Positions 1 to 9,085 of a stretch of DNA of 64,000 bases are shown here, one piece after another. The stretch covers positions 3,656,053-3,720,052 of the forward strand of contig NZ_CP066779.1 in NCBI RefSeq assembly GCF_016598535.1, in the 5' to 3' direction. Positions within the stretch are counted from its first letter, which is position 1, and every line of letters starts with the position of its first letter. Below the pieces are notes generated by a model. The model worked only from the letters and a program-made list of their open reading frames with translations, had not been told where the DNA came from and made no database searches. This stretch comes from Rhodococcus sp. P-2 (lineage in GTDB: Bacteria; Actinomycetota; Actinomycetes; Mycobacteriales; Mycobacteriaceae). A program made the translations under genes and the position numbers.

Positions 1-351
1 TCGGGGCAAGGTCCGGAGTACATCCTCGACGTCTTCGGTCGCGTCATGAGATCGGTGGAATCGTCGACCGAACTGCGAGCGCTGACCAAACGTGAACCGA
101 TGGTGTTCATCAAACTTGCGATGATGCCCGGTTCCATCGAATCGATATCCGCCTCCATCACCGCCGAAATCCTGCAATCCCAGGTCGACGCCGGCCAGCT
201 GACGATCACGCTTTCGCCGCAAGTGCTGGGCGAAGCTCTCGTTCGCATCTGCGACGTACACCTCTATGCGCCTCTACTCGGGCGGGAAAAAGCGGAGATC
301 GAGACGGCCCTCGACCTGATCGCTCTGCTCCTCGGCGTCACCCGCAACTGA
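1..351 (+). CDS. TetR-type regulator, C-terminal part only
   Basis: An open frame enters from the left edge without a start and encodes about 116 residues, ending LLLGVTRN. The segment is helical and lacks a helix-turn-helix, as expected for the ligand-binding C-terminal domain of a TetR-family regulator; it recalls QsdR-like regulators, but this is from general appearance only. The ATG at 46 is internal to the frame, because the codons before it (from base 1) are open and read naturally. The DNA-binding half lies outside the window, so target and ligand cannot be judged. Confidence 0.55.
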   Translation, partial: SGQGPEYILDVFGRVMRSVESSTELRALTKREPMVFIKLAMMPGSIESISASITAEILQSQVDAGQLTITLSPQVLGEALVRICDVHLYAPLLGREKAEIETALDLIALLLGVTRN

Positions 352-453
352 CGGCATCGACCGCGTGAGCTCTGCTGCGACACACCGTCAACCCGAGTCC
401 TCAGACGTCTGACGAGTTGCTACCCTGTCGGTACCCCCAATGAGAGGCAAACC

Positions 454-1158
454 GTGTCCGACGACCACACAGGATTCACCCTTCGCAGTGGTCCGCTGGT
501 ACCGCAACTCGAACAGTTGCTGCGCGGGCGAATCATGCAAGGAACGTGGGCGCCGTCCGAGCGCATACCGAGCGAGGCGGCCCTCGCCGTCGAACTCGGC
601 GTCGGGCGTTCCTCGATTCGCGAGGCCATCCGCCTCCTCGCTCGCGACGGACTACTCGAAGTCCGACACGGCGTCGGAACCTTCGTGGCTGCCGCGTCCG
701 AACTCGAGCACGTCGACGAATTCACCAAACTTCTTCGACGCTCGCGGATCCTCGAGGTCTTCGAAGTGCGGCGCGCACTCGAGATCGAGGCCGCCAGGCT
801 GGCCGCGGAGCGGGTACAACCCGAGGATCTCGACGGCCTACGGCGGCGACTGACCATGCGACACAGTCATTTCGAGGGTGATGTCGAGAAGTTCGTGGAC
901 GTCGATCTCGATTTTCACACCGAGGTCGTTCGGCTGTCGGGAAACGCAGTGCTGCTCTCGCTCTTCACGTCGGTGCGTCCACTCCTTCGTGAATCCCTCG
1001 TCGAGATGATGGCCCACGAGGCCGGCGTCCCCGACACCTCACATGCCCATGATCAGTTGGTCGAAGCACTTCAAGATGCCGACCCCGAAGCCGCGGTAGC
1101 GGCAACACGAGCGAACATCGACACCGTCCTACGGCGGTTGCGTGTGCTCGACGCCTAA
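454..1158 (+). CDS. FadR-subfamily GntR transcriptional regulator
   Basis: A 234-residue regulator. An N-terminal winged helix (about residues 14-78) includes the pattern RIPSEAALAVELGVGRSSIR and the wing GLLEVRHGVGTFV. A C-terminal helical FCD domain (about 90-225) contains the Asp/His positions (DLDFH, later H) that bind metal or a carboxylate ligand in this family. The GTG start at 454 is preceded by a GAGAGG-like ribosome site. The gene lies 15 bp upstream of an ABC ATPase on the same strand and is probably cotranscribed with it. FCD regulators usually sense small organic acids; the ligand here is unknown. Confidence 0.85.
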   Translation: MSDDHTGFTLRSGPLVPQLEQLLRGRIMQGTWAPSERIPSEAALAVELGVGRSSIREAIRLLARDGLLEVRHGVGTFVAAASELEHVDEFTKLLRRSRILEVFEVRRALEIEAARLAAERVQPEDLDGLRRRLTMRHSHFEGDVEKFVDVDLDFHTEVVRLSGNAVLLSLFTSVRPLLRESLVEMMAHEAGVPDTSHAHDQLVEALQDADPEAAVAATRANIDTVLRRLRVLDA

Positions 1159-1173
1159 GAGAGGTTAGTTCTC

Positions 1174-1980
1174 GTGCAACACCCCACCGGCACAGTTCTG
1201 TCGACCGAACACGTGGATCTCGTCCGCGACGGCCGATACTTGTTGAAAGACATCAACATTTCGATCGAACCCGGACAACACTGGGTCCTCCTCGGCGCGA
1301 ACGGCGCAGGCAAGAGCACCCTCCTGAGCCTGCTCGGAGCAACCGCCCATCCGACTCGCGGTTCCGTCTACGTCCTCGGACACAAGCTGGGCCGAGTCGA
1401 CATGAGGGAACTGCGGATGGACATCGGGCACGTGAACCCGCGTCACACGATCGGAATTCCGATCACCGTCCGCAACGTCGTGATCACCGGCCTCACCAAC
1501 ACCACCGAGGTGATGCCCCGGTGGTCACCGACTCCGGAACAAGAGGCTCACGCCGACGCACTGATCGATCTACTCGGGATGAGCCCGCGCTCGGACGCAC
1601 TGTGGCCCAACCTGTCCCAGGGCGAACGAGGACGAGCCCTGATCGCCCGCGCGCTCATGGTCGAGCCCCGCCTGCTCCTGCTCGACGAGCCGGCGACCGG
1701 GCTGGATCTGGCTGCGCGCGAACAACTCTTGACGGCTTTGGACGATCTCCGCAATCAGAACCCGTCACTTGCCAGCATTCTGGTGACGCACCACATCGAA
1801 GAGATTCCGAGCACCACCACGCACGCTCTGCTGATCAAGGATGGCGTCGTGACCGCCAGCGGGCTCGCCGAGAATGTGATCACCACCCAGAACATCAGCG
1901 AGTGCTTCTCGCATCCCATCGAGATCGAGCGTCGCGGTGGTCGGTGGAATGCACAATCCAGACCGCGCGAAAGGGTCTGA
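1174..1980 (+). CDS. ABC transporter ATP-binding protein without a permease partner
   Basis: A 268-residue single-domain ATPase. Walker A is GANGAGKST (41-49), the signature is LSQGE (147-151), Walker B is RLLLLDEP (166-173), followed by the D-loop and an H-loop (VTHHIEEIP). It starts with GTG after a GAGAGG site directly behind the FadR-type gene. No permease or binding protein is adjacent: the next gene is convergent soxR. It may energise a permease encoded elsewhere, or be a soluble ModF/PhrA-like ATPase with no transport role. Fold assignment is secure; substrate unknown. Confidence 0.85.
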   Translation: MQHPTGTVLSTEHVDLVRDGRYLLKDINISIEPGQHWVLLGANGAGKSTLLSLLGATAHPTRGSVYVLGHKLGRVDMRELRMDIGHVNPRHTIGIPITVRNVVITGLTNTTEVMPRWSPTPEQEAHADALIDLLGMSPRSDALWPNLSQGERGRALIARALMVEPRLLLLDEPATGLDLAAREQLLTALDDLRNQNPSLASILVTHHIEEIPSTTTHALLIKDGVVTASGLAENVITTQNISECFSHPIEIERRGGRWNAQSRPRERV

Positions 1981-1992
1981 CCGACAGGATTT

Positions 1993-2433
1993 TCAGAGGC
2001 GTCTGGCGCCGGGCCCCTCCCGGCCCAGTTCGTCTCCCGGGTTGAGCAGGTTGCAAGTCTTGAGTGACAGACACCCGCAGCCGATGCACCCCGTCAGTTC
2101 GTCCTGCATCCGGGCGATGGCCTGCTTACGATCCTCGAGTCGCCGATTCCACTCCGTCGAAATCTTGCGCCAGTCCTTCTTCGTCGGGGTCCGCCCCTGC
2201 GGCAACGACCCGAACACTTCGGCAACTTCGGCCAGAGGTATCCCGAACCGGACTGCCAACTGGATGAGCGACACCCGCCGGATCGAGTGCCGCGGGAACT
2301 TCCTCATGTTTCCCGCCGTCCGCTCCGCAGGAACCAAACCGAGCGTTTCGTAGTAGCGCACCGCCGACACGGCGACGCCGGTTCGCGCCGATACCTCACC
2401 GATCGAGAGAAGTTCGTCACTCTTACGGATCAT
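1993..2433 (-). CDS. soxR: SoxR, redox-sensing MerR-family regulator
   Basis: A 146-residue MerR-family protein: the N-terminal helix-turn-helix begins LSIGEVSARTGVAVSAVRYY, then a dimerisation helix, then the cluster C116-x2-C119-x-C121-x5-C127 that holds the [2Fe-2S] centre of SoxR proteins. The open frame extends far upstream, but the MerR homology starts at the ATG whose first base is 2433, so the longer reading is rejected. It is divergent from an MFS exporter, and an 18-bp SoxR-like box lies between them. In actinobacteria SoxR responds to redox-active compounds and usually activates exporters or oxidoreductases, which fits. Confidence 0.93.
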   Translation of the reverse strand: MIRKSDELLSIGEVSARTGVAVSAVRYYETLGLVPAERTAGNMRKFPRHSIRRVSLIQLAVRFGIPLAEVAEVFGSLPQGRTPTKKDWRKISTEWNRRLEDRKQAIARMQDELTGCIGCGCLSLKTCNLLNPGDELGREGPGARRL

Positions 2434-2458
2434 TCTGCCTCCCAATGGCTGCGCGACA

Positions 2459-2489
2459 TTGACCTGAAGCGCACTTGAGATTCTACCTT
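2459..2489 (+). promoter_or_regulatory. SoxR box inside a 19-bp-spaced promoter for the MFS exporter
   Basis: CCTGAAGCGCACTTGAGA (2463-2480) matches the classic SoxR operator layout CCTCAAG-N4-CTTGAGG with one change per half-site. It sits between a -35-like TTGACC (2459-2464) and a -10-like TACCTT (2484-2489). The spacer is 19 bp, the over-long spacing typical of promoters untwisted by MerR-family activators. The exporter ATG at 2497 begins only 7 nt after the -10, so the transcript is probably leaderless. Confidence 0.75.
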
Positions 2490-2496
2490 CGACAAC

Positions 2497-3948
2497 ATGC
2501 ACTCCCCCACCGATGCTCCCGCCGGAACCTGGCGGCAGCTCTTGAGCGGTCGATACCTCGGCACCGCAACCGTCCTCGCAGGCGGAGTCGCGCTGTACGC
2601 GACCAACGTCTACCTGACGACCAGCCTGCTTCCGACTGCCATCGACGACATCGGCGGTCAGCAGTATTACGCCTGGACCGCGACGGTCTTCCTGATCGCT
2701 TCCGTCATCTCTTCGATGCTGGTCACCAACGTCCTCGCCGCCAGAGGCCCGCGCGGGGCCTACCTGATCGGCCTCGCGATCTTCGCACTCGGCACCGTCG
2801 TCTGTGCGGTCAGCCCGACCATGGAATTGCTGTTGGTCGGCCGCACGATCCAGGGTTCGGGAGGTGGCCTGCTGGCTGGTCTCGGCTACGCCGTCATCAA
2901 TGCCGCGCTCCCCAGACATCTGTGGACCCGCGGGGCCGCGCTGGTCTCGGCGATGTGGGGAGTCGGCACCTTCGCCGGGCCCGCCATCGGCGGAGTGTTT
3001 GCTCAATTCGGCGCCTGGCGGTGGGCTTTCGGCGTTCTGGTCATCGCGACGATCGCAGTCGCAGCTCTCGTTCCCGGTGCTCTGCCCGCGCACGAACCGG
3101 GCAGCACCACCAGCAGTCCGGTGCCGGTCCTCTCACTGGCACTGCTGACTGCGGCGGCTTTGTTGGTCAGCGTGGCGGGGATCCTGTCCAATATCGCGGT
3201 GACTGCAGCGATGGTTCTCGCCGCCGTGCTGCTACTGGTCGCTTTTGTCGCAGCAGACCGCCGCTCGCGCCACGGCGTACTACCACCGTCGACGTTCAAC
3301 GCGTCATCCCTCAAGTGGGTGTACCTGACAATCGTGGTCCTCGCGGTAGCGTCGACCGTCGAGACGTTCATCCCCCTCTTCGGCCAACGACTTGCCGGGA
3401 TGGCGCCGCTCGCAGCCGGATTCCTCGGCGCCGCACTGGCTCTGGGCTGGACTCTCGGCGAGATCCCGAGCGCCTCGGCGACGGCCCCTCGAATGGTGCG
3501 GCGAATCGTTGTCAGCGGTCCAATCCTCGTCGCGATCGGTTTGGGCATCATGGCGGCATTCCTCACCGAACATGCCGGCGCCGGTGCGATCGTCGCGTGG
3601 GTGATCGGACTGTTGGTCGCCGGCGTCGGAATCGGCATCGCCTGGCCTCATCTTGCAGTCGGTGCGATGACGTCGGTAACCGATCCCGGCGAAGGGGCGC
3701 GTGCCTCGGCTGCCATCAACACCGTGCAGCTGATCGCCAATGCCTTCGGCGCAGCCCTGGCCGGAGTTCTGGTGAACATCGGAGAACCGTCGACGCTACG
3801 TTCTGCGCAGCTGCTTCTCGTCACATTCGCCGCGATAGCGATCGTCGGCATTGCCGTAGCAGTCCGCGCACTTCCGCGACGGCTCGACAAGATCGACCGA
3901 TCCGAAAGCGCACTCGACCGACCCGACATCGTTCACGACACTCGCTAG
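2497..3948 (+). CDS. SoxR-controlled MFS drug/redox-compound exporter (DHA2-like)
   Basis: A 483-residue major facilitator with about 14 predicted membrane segments. It opens with a short hydrophilic tail, then hydrophobic helices and a motif-C-like glycine/proline-rich segment (GVGTFAGPAIGG). Length and layout fit the 14-helix drug:H+ antiporter family. The ATG at 2497 lies just after the predicted -10, and no ribosome site precedes it. Position opposite soxR suggests export of a redox-cycling compound, such as a phenazine or quinone-like metabolite; that substrate is inference. Confidence 0.85.
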   Translation: MHSPTDAPAGTWRQLLSGRYLGTATVLAGGVALYATNVYLTTSLLPTAIDDIGGQQYYAWTATVFLIASVISSMLVTNVLAARGPRGAYLIGLAIFALGTVVCAVSPTMELLLVGRTIQGSGGGLLAGLGYAVINAALPRHLWTRGAALVSAMWGVGTFAGPAIGGVFAQFGAWRWAFGVLVIATIAVAALVPGALPAHEPGSTTSSPVPVLSLALLTAAALLVSVAGILSNIAVTAAMVLAAVLLLVAFVAADRRSRHGVLPPSTFNASSLKWVYLTIVVLAVASTVETFIPLFGQRLAGMAPLAAGFLGAALALGWTLGEIPSASATAPRMVRRIVVSGPILVAIGLGIMAAFLTEHAGAGAIVAWVIGLLVAGVGIGIAWPHLAVGAMTSVTDPGEGARASAAINTVQLIANAFGAALAGVLVNIGEPSTLRSAQLLLVTFAAIAIVGIAVAVRALPRRLDKIDRSESALDRPDIVHDTR

Positions 3949-3980
3949 ACTGTGGAAAACCCCACACGAGGAGTTGACCA

Positions 3981-4184
3981 GTGACAGAACCAGATCCGGA
4001 CACCGACTTCCCGAAAACAGGGGCTCCCGCGCAGCGCGCGCTGATCGGGGCGGGTTACACCCGACTCGCACAGCTGACGTCCGTATCCGAGAAAGAACTG
4101 GGCGCTTTGCACGGGATGGGGCCGAAGGCACTGAGGATTCTGCGTGAAGCACTCGCCGAACGCGGTCTGAGCTTCGCCGACTGA
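3981..4184 (+). CDS. Small helix-hairpin-helix protein
   Basis: A 67-residue protein with a strong ribosome site (GAGGAG) before a GTG start. The second half, LTSVSEKELGALHGMGPKAL and on, is a helix-hairpin-helix like the C-terminal domain of RNA polymerase alpha or small RuvA/ComEA-type DNA-binding folds. Its role is unknown; a nonspecific nucleic-acid contact is plausible. It lies 32 bp after the MFS gene and may share its transcript. It is convergent with the diguanylate cyclase gene, with a 9-bp gap. Confidence 0.7.
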   Translation: MTEPDPDTDFPKTGAPAQRALIGAGYTRLAQLTSVSEKELGALHGMGPKALRILREALAERGLSFAD

Positions 4185-4193
4185 GATCTCACA

Positions 4194-5288
4194 TCAGACC
4201 AGGCTCGCGCGAACCTGGTTGCCGCCTTCCCGCTTTGCTTCGTACATCGCCGAATCCGCAACACGGAAGAGTTCGGCGAAAGCATCGTCCACCGACTCGT
4301 CCGGATGCCGTGGCGCGGTCCGGACCGCCATTCCGACGCTGGCACTCGTCCGCGGATCGTCGGTTGCTCCGTCCATGGCCGACCGGATCTGTCCTTCCAG
4401 CCTGGCGATCGCATTGACGGGCACGCGCTCCACCACGACGAACTCGTCGCCTCCCATCCTGGCCGTCAGCGCGGATGTGGTTGTCCACAGACGAATACGC
4501 AGTGCAGTTCGCATGATCGTGCTGTCTCCCACGTCGTGGCCGTGAACGTCGTTGATCGTCTTGAATCGGTCGAGGTCGATCACCACCACGAGCAGCGCGT
4601 CGGACTCGGTGATCGGAGCATCCATGAGGTCGTTCACCCGACGCGCCAGTCCGCGACGATTGAGCAGTCCGGTCAACGGGTCGATGTCGGAGGTGGTGGC
4701 ATCCGAACCGAGGACCGCCAGAACGATTTGTGACACAACGGGAATCACGATGATGGTGGCCATCACGACCGCGATTTTCGCCAACCCCAAGCCGACGTCC
4801 GCTGCTGGCCCGAACAACAAAGTCCACCCCGAAAGCACCGTGACCATCGAGGCGAAGACCAGGTGACCGACTTGGAGTTTCGGATTGTGAAAGAACGCAA
4901 TATAGCCGCCGATCGACGCAAACACGACACACGCGATCAGTCGGCCCAGCGGTTCCGAATCGGTTGCCGCTGCTGCCGCAATCGCGATGTCGGAACCCAC
5001 GACGAAGGTGTACGACCACAGCGGCGTCGGCGGGAACACCCACCAGACAAGAGCCGCGCCGAGGCACAACACGATGACCGTCAGATTGACCGCCCGCCAG
5101 AACGTCCCTTGCGGACCGACGTCACTGAATCGGGCCGACAGCAACACCAATCCCATCCAGAACGCCGTTCCGCCGACCAACACCCGGCAGGCAGTGAAGA
5201 AACCGCGATCTTCGAGATAGCGACTGAACGTGTGAAACTGGTCGGGCGTCTGCCACCAGCGTCCGACGACTTCGATCAAACCACTCAT
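4194..5288 (-). CDS. Membrane-anchored diguanylate cyclase (GGDEF)
   Basis: A 364-residue protein with an N-terminal region of about six hydrophobic segments (roughly residues 34-195) and a C-terminal GGDEF domain starting DPLTGLLNRRGL. The catalytic motif MGGDEF is intact at 279-283, and the metal/substrate region IDLDRFKTINDVHGH is conserved. No RxxD inhibitory site lies upstream of GGDEF, so product feedback of the usual kind is unlikely. The ATG at 5288 was chosen because the frame upstream reads as non-homologous sequence. It should make cyclic di-GMP in response to an unknown membrane signal. A gene of the same architecture lies at 62258-63391. Confidence 0.88.
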   Translation of the reverse strand: MSGLIEVVGRWWQTPDQFHTFSRYLEDRGFFTACRVLVGGTAFWMGLVLLSARFSDVGPQGTFWRAVNLTVIVLCLGAALVWWVFPPTPLWSYTFVVGSDIAIAAAAATDSEPLGRLIACVVFASIGGYIAFFHNPKLQVGHLVFASMVTVLSGWTLLFGPAADVGLGLAKIAVVMATIIVIPVVSQIVLAVLGSDATTSDIDPLTGLLNRRGLARRVNDLMDAPITESDALLVVVIDLDRFKTINDVHGHDVGDSTIMRTALRIRLWTTTSALTARMGGDEFVVVERVPVNAIARLEGQIRSAMDGATDDPRTSASVGMAVRTAPRHPDESVDDAFAELFRVADSAMYEAKREGGNQVRASLV

Positions 5289-5523
5289 CGACGAACCGCC
5301 GAGACGCTTGTGCAACCTTTCGGCACACTTCGACGTTGCGGACACGCTGATTTCCCCCCGGAGCGCACTGGCATATCCGGCAGCATAGTCAGCTCCGGTC
5401 GGGCAAACCAACCGTTCTGCCGGATTACCGAGGACGCTTAACCGAACACCGGTGAGCTATTACTCGGCAAGGATTCGAGTAACGCCGACGCCTCTGTTCC
5501 GTCGATCAACACTGCACGTCCGA

Positions 5524-6715
<1,192 letters not shown>

Positions 6716-6767
6716 GTATGTGTCCGATTTACCTGTGGTGTCAATCACTTCAAGTTCGAGAGTCGGC

Positions 6768-7658
6768 TCAGACCAACGGGATTCCCTTGGCAATGCGCCG
6801 ACGTAGATCCCAGAGGTAGAAGTTGTAGGGGAACATCCGCAGAATCTTCGGGCTGAACCGATTGACCAGCGCGGCGACACGCATGGATCGGTCGAAATTA
6901 CGCTGCCGACGCGCTGACCACGGAAGCCGCATTTCGTCACGGAAGGTCTGGGGCAGGAACCCGGTGGTGACAAACCGATTGAGTGGGCCGACCACCGGAT
7001 GCAACAACTTCGGCGTGAAGGTCGCCGACGCGATCCCGTACAGATGCTCACGAATCGTCTCGTCGATCGCCACCTTGTCGAGGTTCTCGTTCCAGTAGAC
7101 CTCGAACGCATCCCGGTCCGCCGGCCACATGTCGCGTCGCATCTGGAGGGTCGTGCCGAACGTGGCGCTTCGCTGATAGAACGCATCCTGAGTAACTGGA
7201 TCGAGATCCCCGTACAAGATTGTGTAGACATCCTCGAAGCCTCGATACAGACAGGCGGCTACCCACAACTGAAGTTCCGGATCGAAAGCGTTGTACTCGA
7301 CCGCACTGTTCTCATCGGAGCGAACGTGTTTGTGCGAGCCGTTGACGGCACGTCGGTACAGCTTCTTCTCTTCGTCAGTCGCCAGGCTCGCGACAGCGAG
7401 ATAGGTCAACGTCGTCCGGGTTCGCTTCACCGGATGCCGATCCAACCGTCCGGTCTCGACCTTGCTCTCGTACACGCCGTACCCCACCGCCGGACGCGCC
7501 AACTGCATGATGACATTCGCGCCGGCAGCCAACAGTCCGAGCCCGGACATCGCCCTCTCGACCTCGGCGTCGATGTCGACCGCTCGATTGCCGACCGCTC
7601 GACTGCCATCCGCCACCGCCTCCCCGCGCCCGTCCATCGAATCCCTACTCACCGTCAT
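6768..7658 (-). CDS. MpaB/latex-clearing-type oxygenase domain protein (DUF2236)
   Basis: A 296-residue protein that I assign to the oxygenase MpaB/rubber oxygenase superfamily. Features are GVYESKVETGRLDRHPVKRTRTT near 80-100, a conserved H-x-H-V segment (SHKHVRS) in the middle, and a terminal FLPQTFRDEMRLPWS-type stretch followed by a helix. Members bind a b-type haem and carry out oxidative cleavage or desaturation; the mid-protein histidines are candidate ligands. It is divergent from a TetR gene, with an operator-like repeat between them that overlaps a possible promoter of this gene, suggesting repression by that TetR. Substrate unknown. Confidence 0.75.
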   Translation of the reverse strand: MTVSRDSMDGRGEAVADGSRAVGNRAVDIDAEVERAMSGLGLLAAGANVIMQLARPAVGYGVYESKVETGRLDRHPVKRTRTTLTYLAVASLATDEEKKLYRRAVNGSHKHVRSDENSAVEYNAFDPELQLWVAACLYRGFEDVYTILYGDLDPVTQDAFYQRSATFGTTLQMRRDMWPADRDAFEVYWNENLDKVAIDETIREHLYGIASATFTPKLLHPVVGPLNRFVTTGFLPQTFRDEMRLPWSARRQRNFDRSMRVAALVNRFSPKILRMFPYNFYLWDLRRRIAKGIPLV

Positions 7659-7722
7659 GGCAGAACCCCTTCGAAGTCATATCTGCGAACGCACGTTCTC
7701 AGATGAGTGAAACGCTGAAATG

Positions 7723-7744
7723 CCGAGATGTCAAGCAATCTCGG
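7723..7744. promoter_or_regulatory. Inverted repeat, candidate TetR operator between mpaB-like and tetR genes
   Basis: CCGAGAT (7723-7729) and ATCTCGG (7738-7744) are perfect 7-bp arms with an 8-bp spacer. On the minus strand TTGACA (7734-7729) followed 17 bp later by TTCACT gives a possible promoter for the oxygenase gene that overlaps the repeat. The repeat also precedes the TetR start by about 10 bp, so it could control both genes. Confidence 0.5.
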
Positions 7745-7753
7745 GATGCAAAG

Positions 7754-8374
7754 ATGGTCTTCATGAATGACCAACCGCGTTCGTACGGTGGCGTCGACGG
7801 CGCGCTCCGCGTAGCCCAACGACGAGAGACGCTGATCGAGGCCGGTCTGGAACTCATGGGTTCGACCGAGCCCGAACTGACGGTCCGCGGAGTGTGCAAG
7901 AAGGCCGGTGTCGCGGCGAGGTACTTCTACGAGAGCTTCACCGATCGTGATGCTCTGATGTCCGCCGTCTACGACACCGTCATCACGGACATCGCCGTTT
8001 CGACCCAGGCCGCGGTGGACGCCGCCGAGACCGAACGCGGCAAGGCGCTCGCCGGAATCGCGAACATCGTCCGCACTATCGCGAACGATCCCCGTCGCGG
8101 ACGTCTACTGTTCTCCAGCGCCCTGACGAGCCCTGTCCTGGCCGAGAAACGACGAGCGTCGACGACGATTTTCATCGGTCTCCTGGCCGCCAACGCCAAG
8201 ACCTTCTACCGTTTGGATGACAGCGGCCACCTGACGCTGACGGCAACCTTCCTGGTCGGCGGTCTGGCGCAGACCCTCAGTGCATGGCTCGACGGCTACA
8301 TCGACGTGACGGAAGAAGAACTGGTCGCCGAATGCGCAGCGATCCTGCTCGCTCCCGCCCTACCTCCGTCTTGA
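7754..8374 (+). CDS. TetR-family regulator
   Basis: About 206 residues from the ATG at 7754. The N-terminal helix-turn-helix runs from RRETLIEAGLELMG to GVAARYFYESFTDRDAL; the remainder is a helical ligand-binding domain. An in-frame ATG at 7703 lies within the operator region and would add unrelated residues, so 7754 (or 7763) is preferred. It is divergent from the MpaB-like oxygenase gene and is the obvious candidate to bind the repeat at 7723-7744 and to regulate itself and that oxygenase. Ligand unknown. Confidence 0.85.
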   Translation: MVFMNDQPRSYGGVDGALRVAQRRETLIEAGLELMGSTEPELTVRGVCKKAGVAARYFYESFTDRDALMSAVYDTVITDIAVSTQAAVDAAETERGKALAGIANIVRTIANDPRRGRLLFSSALTSPVLAEKRRASTTIFIGLLAANAKTFYRLDDSGHLTLTATFLVGGLAQTLSAWLDGYIDVTEEELVAECAAILLAPALPPS

Positions 8375-8383
8375 GTTCCTGAT

Positions 8384-9076
8384 TCAGTCCCAGATCCCGA
8401 TGTTGTCGAGGTGAGCGAGAAGTCGAGCAGCGCCGTCGGAGAACTGCAGACTCATCTGCGCGTCCACCTGTTCTCGATCGTGCTTCTCGAACGCCTCGAT
8501 CAACGCGTCGTGGCTCGACACCGCAAGCTCACCCCAGCCTGGATCCGTCGCGTAGAGACGAGCAGGGGTGTACCGAATCGCGCCGAACAGGAACCACGCC
8601 AGTTTCGCACCACCCGCAGCGCGATTGATCAGGCGATGGAACTCGAATTCGCACTGCTCGATCGCAGCAGCATCCGAGGCGTCGACCGCCGCTCGCAAAT
8701 CGGCATTGAGTTCCGTGAGTTCCACCAGTTGATCAGCAGTGATGCTGTCCATCGCCCGCAAAGCCAGCTTGACCGCGATCTGCCCCTGCAACCAGAAGAT
8801 GTCTTCGATGTCCTGGCGACTCAGCGGCGAAACGAGATAGCCACGATGTGGAACCAACTCGACCATCCCCTCGCCGCGTAATGCGACGAGGGCTTCTCGC
8901 ACCGGCGTGACGCTGACCCCGAGGTCGGCCGCGGTTTCGTCCAGCCTGACGAACTCGCCCGGACGGACCGAGCCGGACATGATCAGGTTGCGAACGTGGT
9001 TGGCCACGTCCTCCGACAACTGTGGCCGCCTCCTCAGCTCAGATGTCGCCCTCCGAGTGCGTGCAGACGTTGCCAC
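8384..9076 (-). CDS. GntR-family regulator with FCD domain
   Basis: A 230-residue regulator starting with GTG. The winged helix contains VRLDETAADLGVSVTPVREA, and the FCD domain (about 90-220) has the EFHRLINRAA stretch with a metal-type histidine. It lies 9 bp after the acyl-CoA dehydrogenase gene on the same strand, so it is probably the second gene of that unit and may autoregulate it. The palindromes upstream of that unit (10284-10328) are candidate sites. It is convergent with the TetR gene, 9 bp apart. Confidence 0.85.
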   Translation of the reverse strand: MATSARTRRATSELRRRPQLSEDVANHVRNLIMSGSVRPGEFVRLDETAADLGVSVTPVREALVALRGEGMVELVPHRGYLVSPLSRQDIEDIFWLQGQIAVKLALRAMDSITADQLVELTELNADLRAAVDASDAAAIEQCEFEFHRLINRAAGGAKLAWFLFGAIRYTPARLYATDPGWGELAVSSHDALIEAFEKHDREQVDAQMSLQFSDGAARLLAHLDNIGIWD

Positions 9077-9085
9077 AACCGATCC

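Noticed and set aside
2434-3093. Long N-terminal extension of the SoxR frame
   Set aside because: The sequence upstream of the MerR start is low-complexity and opposes the MFS gene; the helix-turn-helix begins at the ATG of 2433.
2475-3977. 500-residue plus-strand frame over the MFS exporter
   Set aside because: Its translation is Arg/Pro/Ser-rich without hydrophobic helices; the true frame is 2497-3948.
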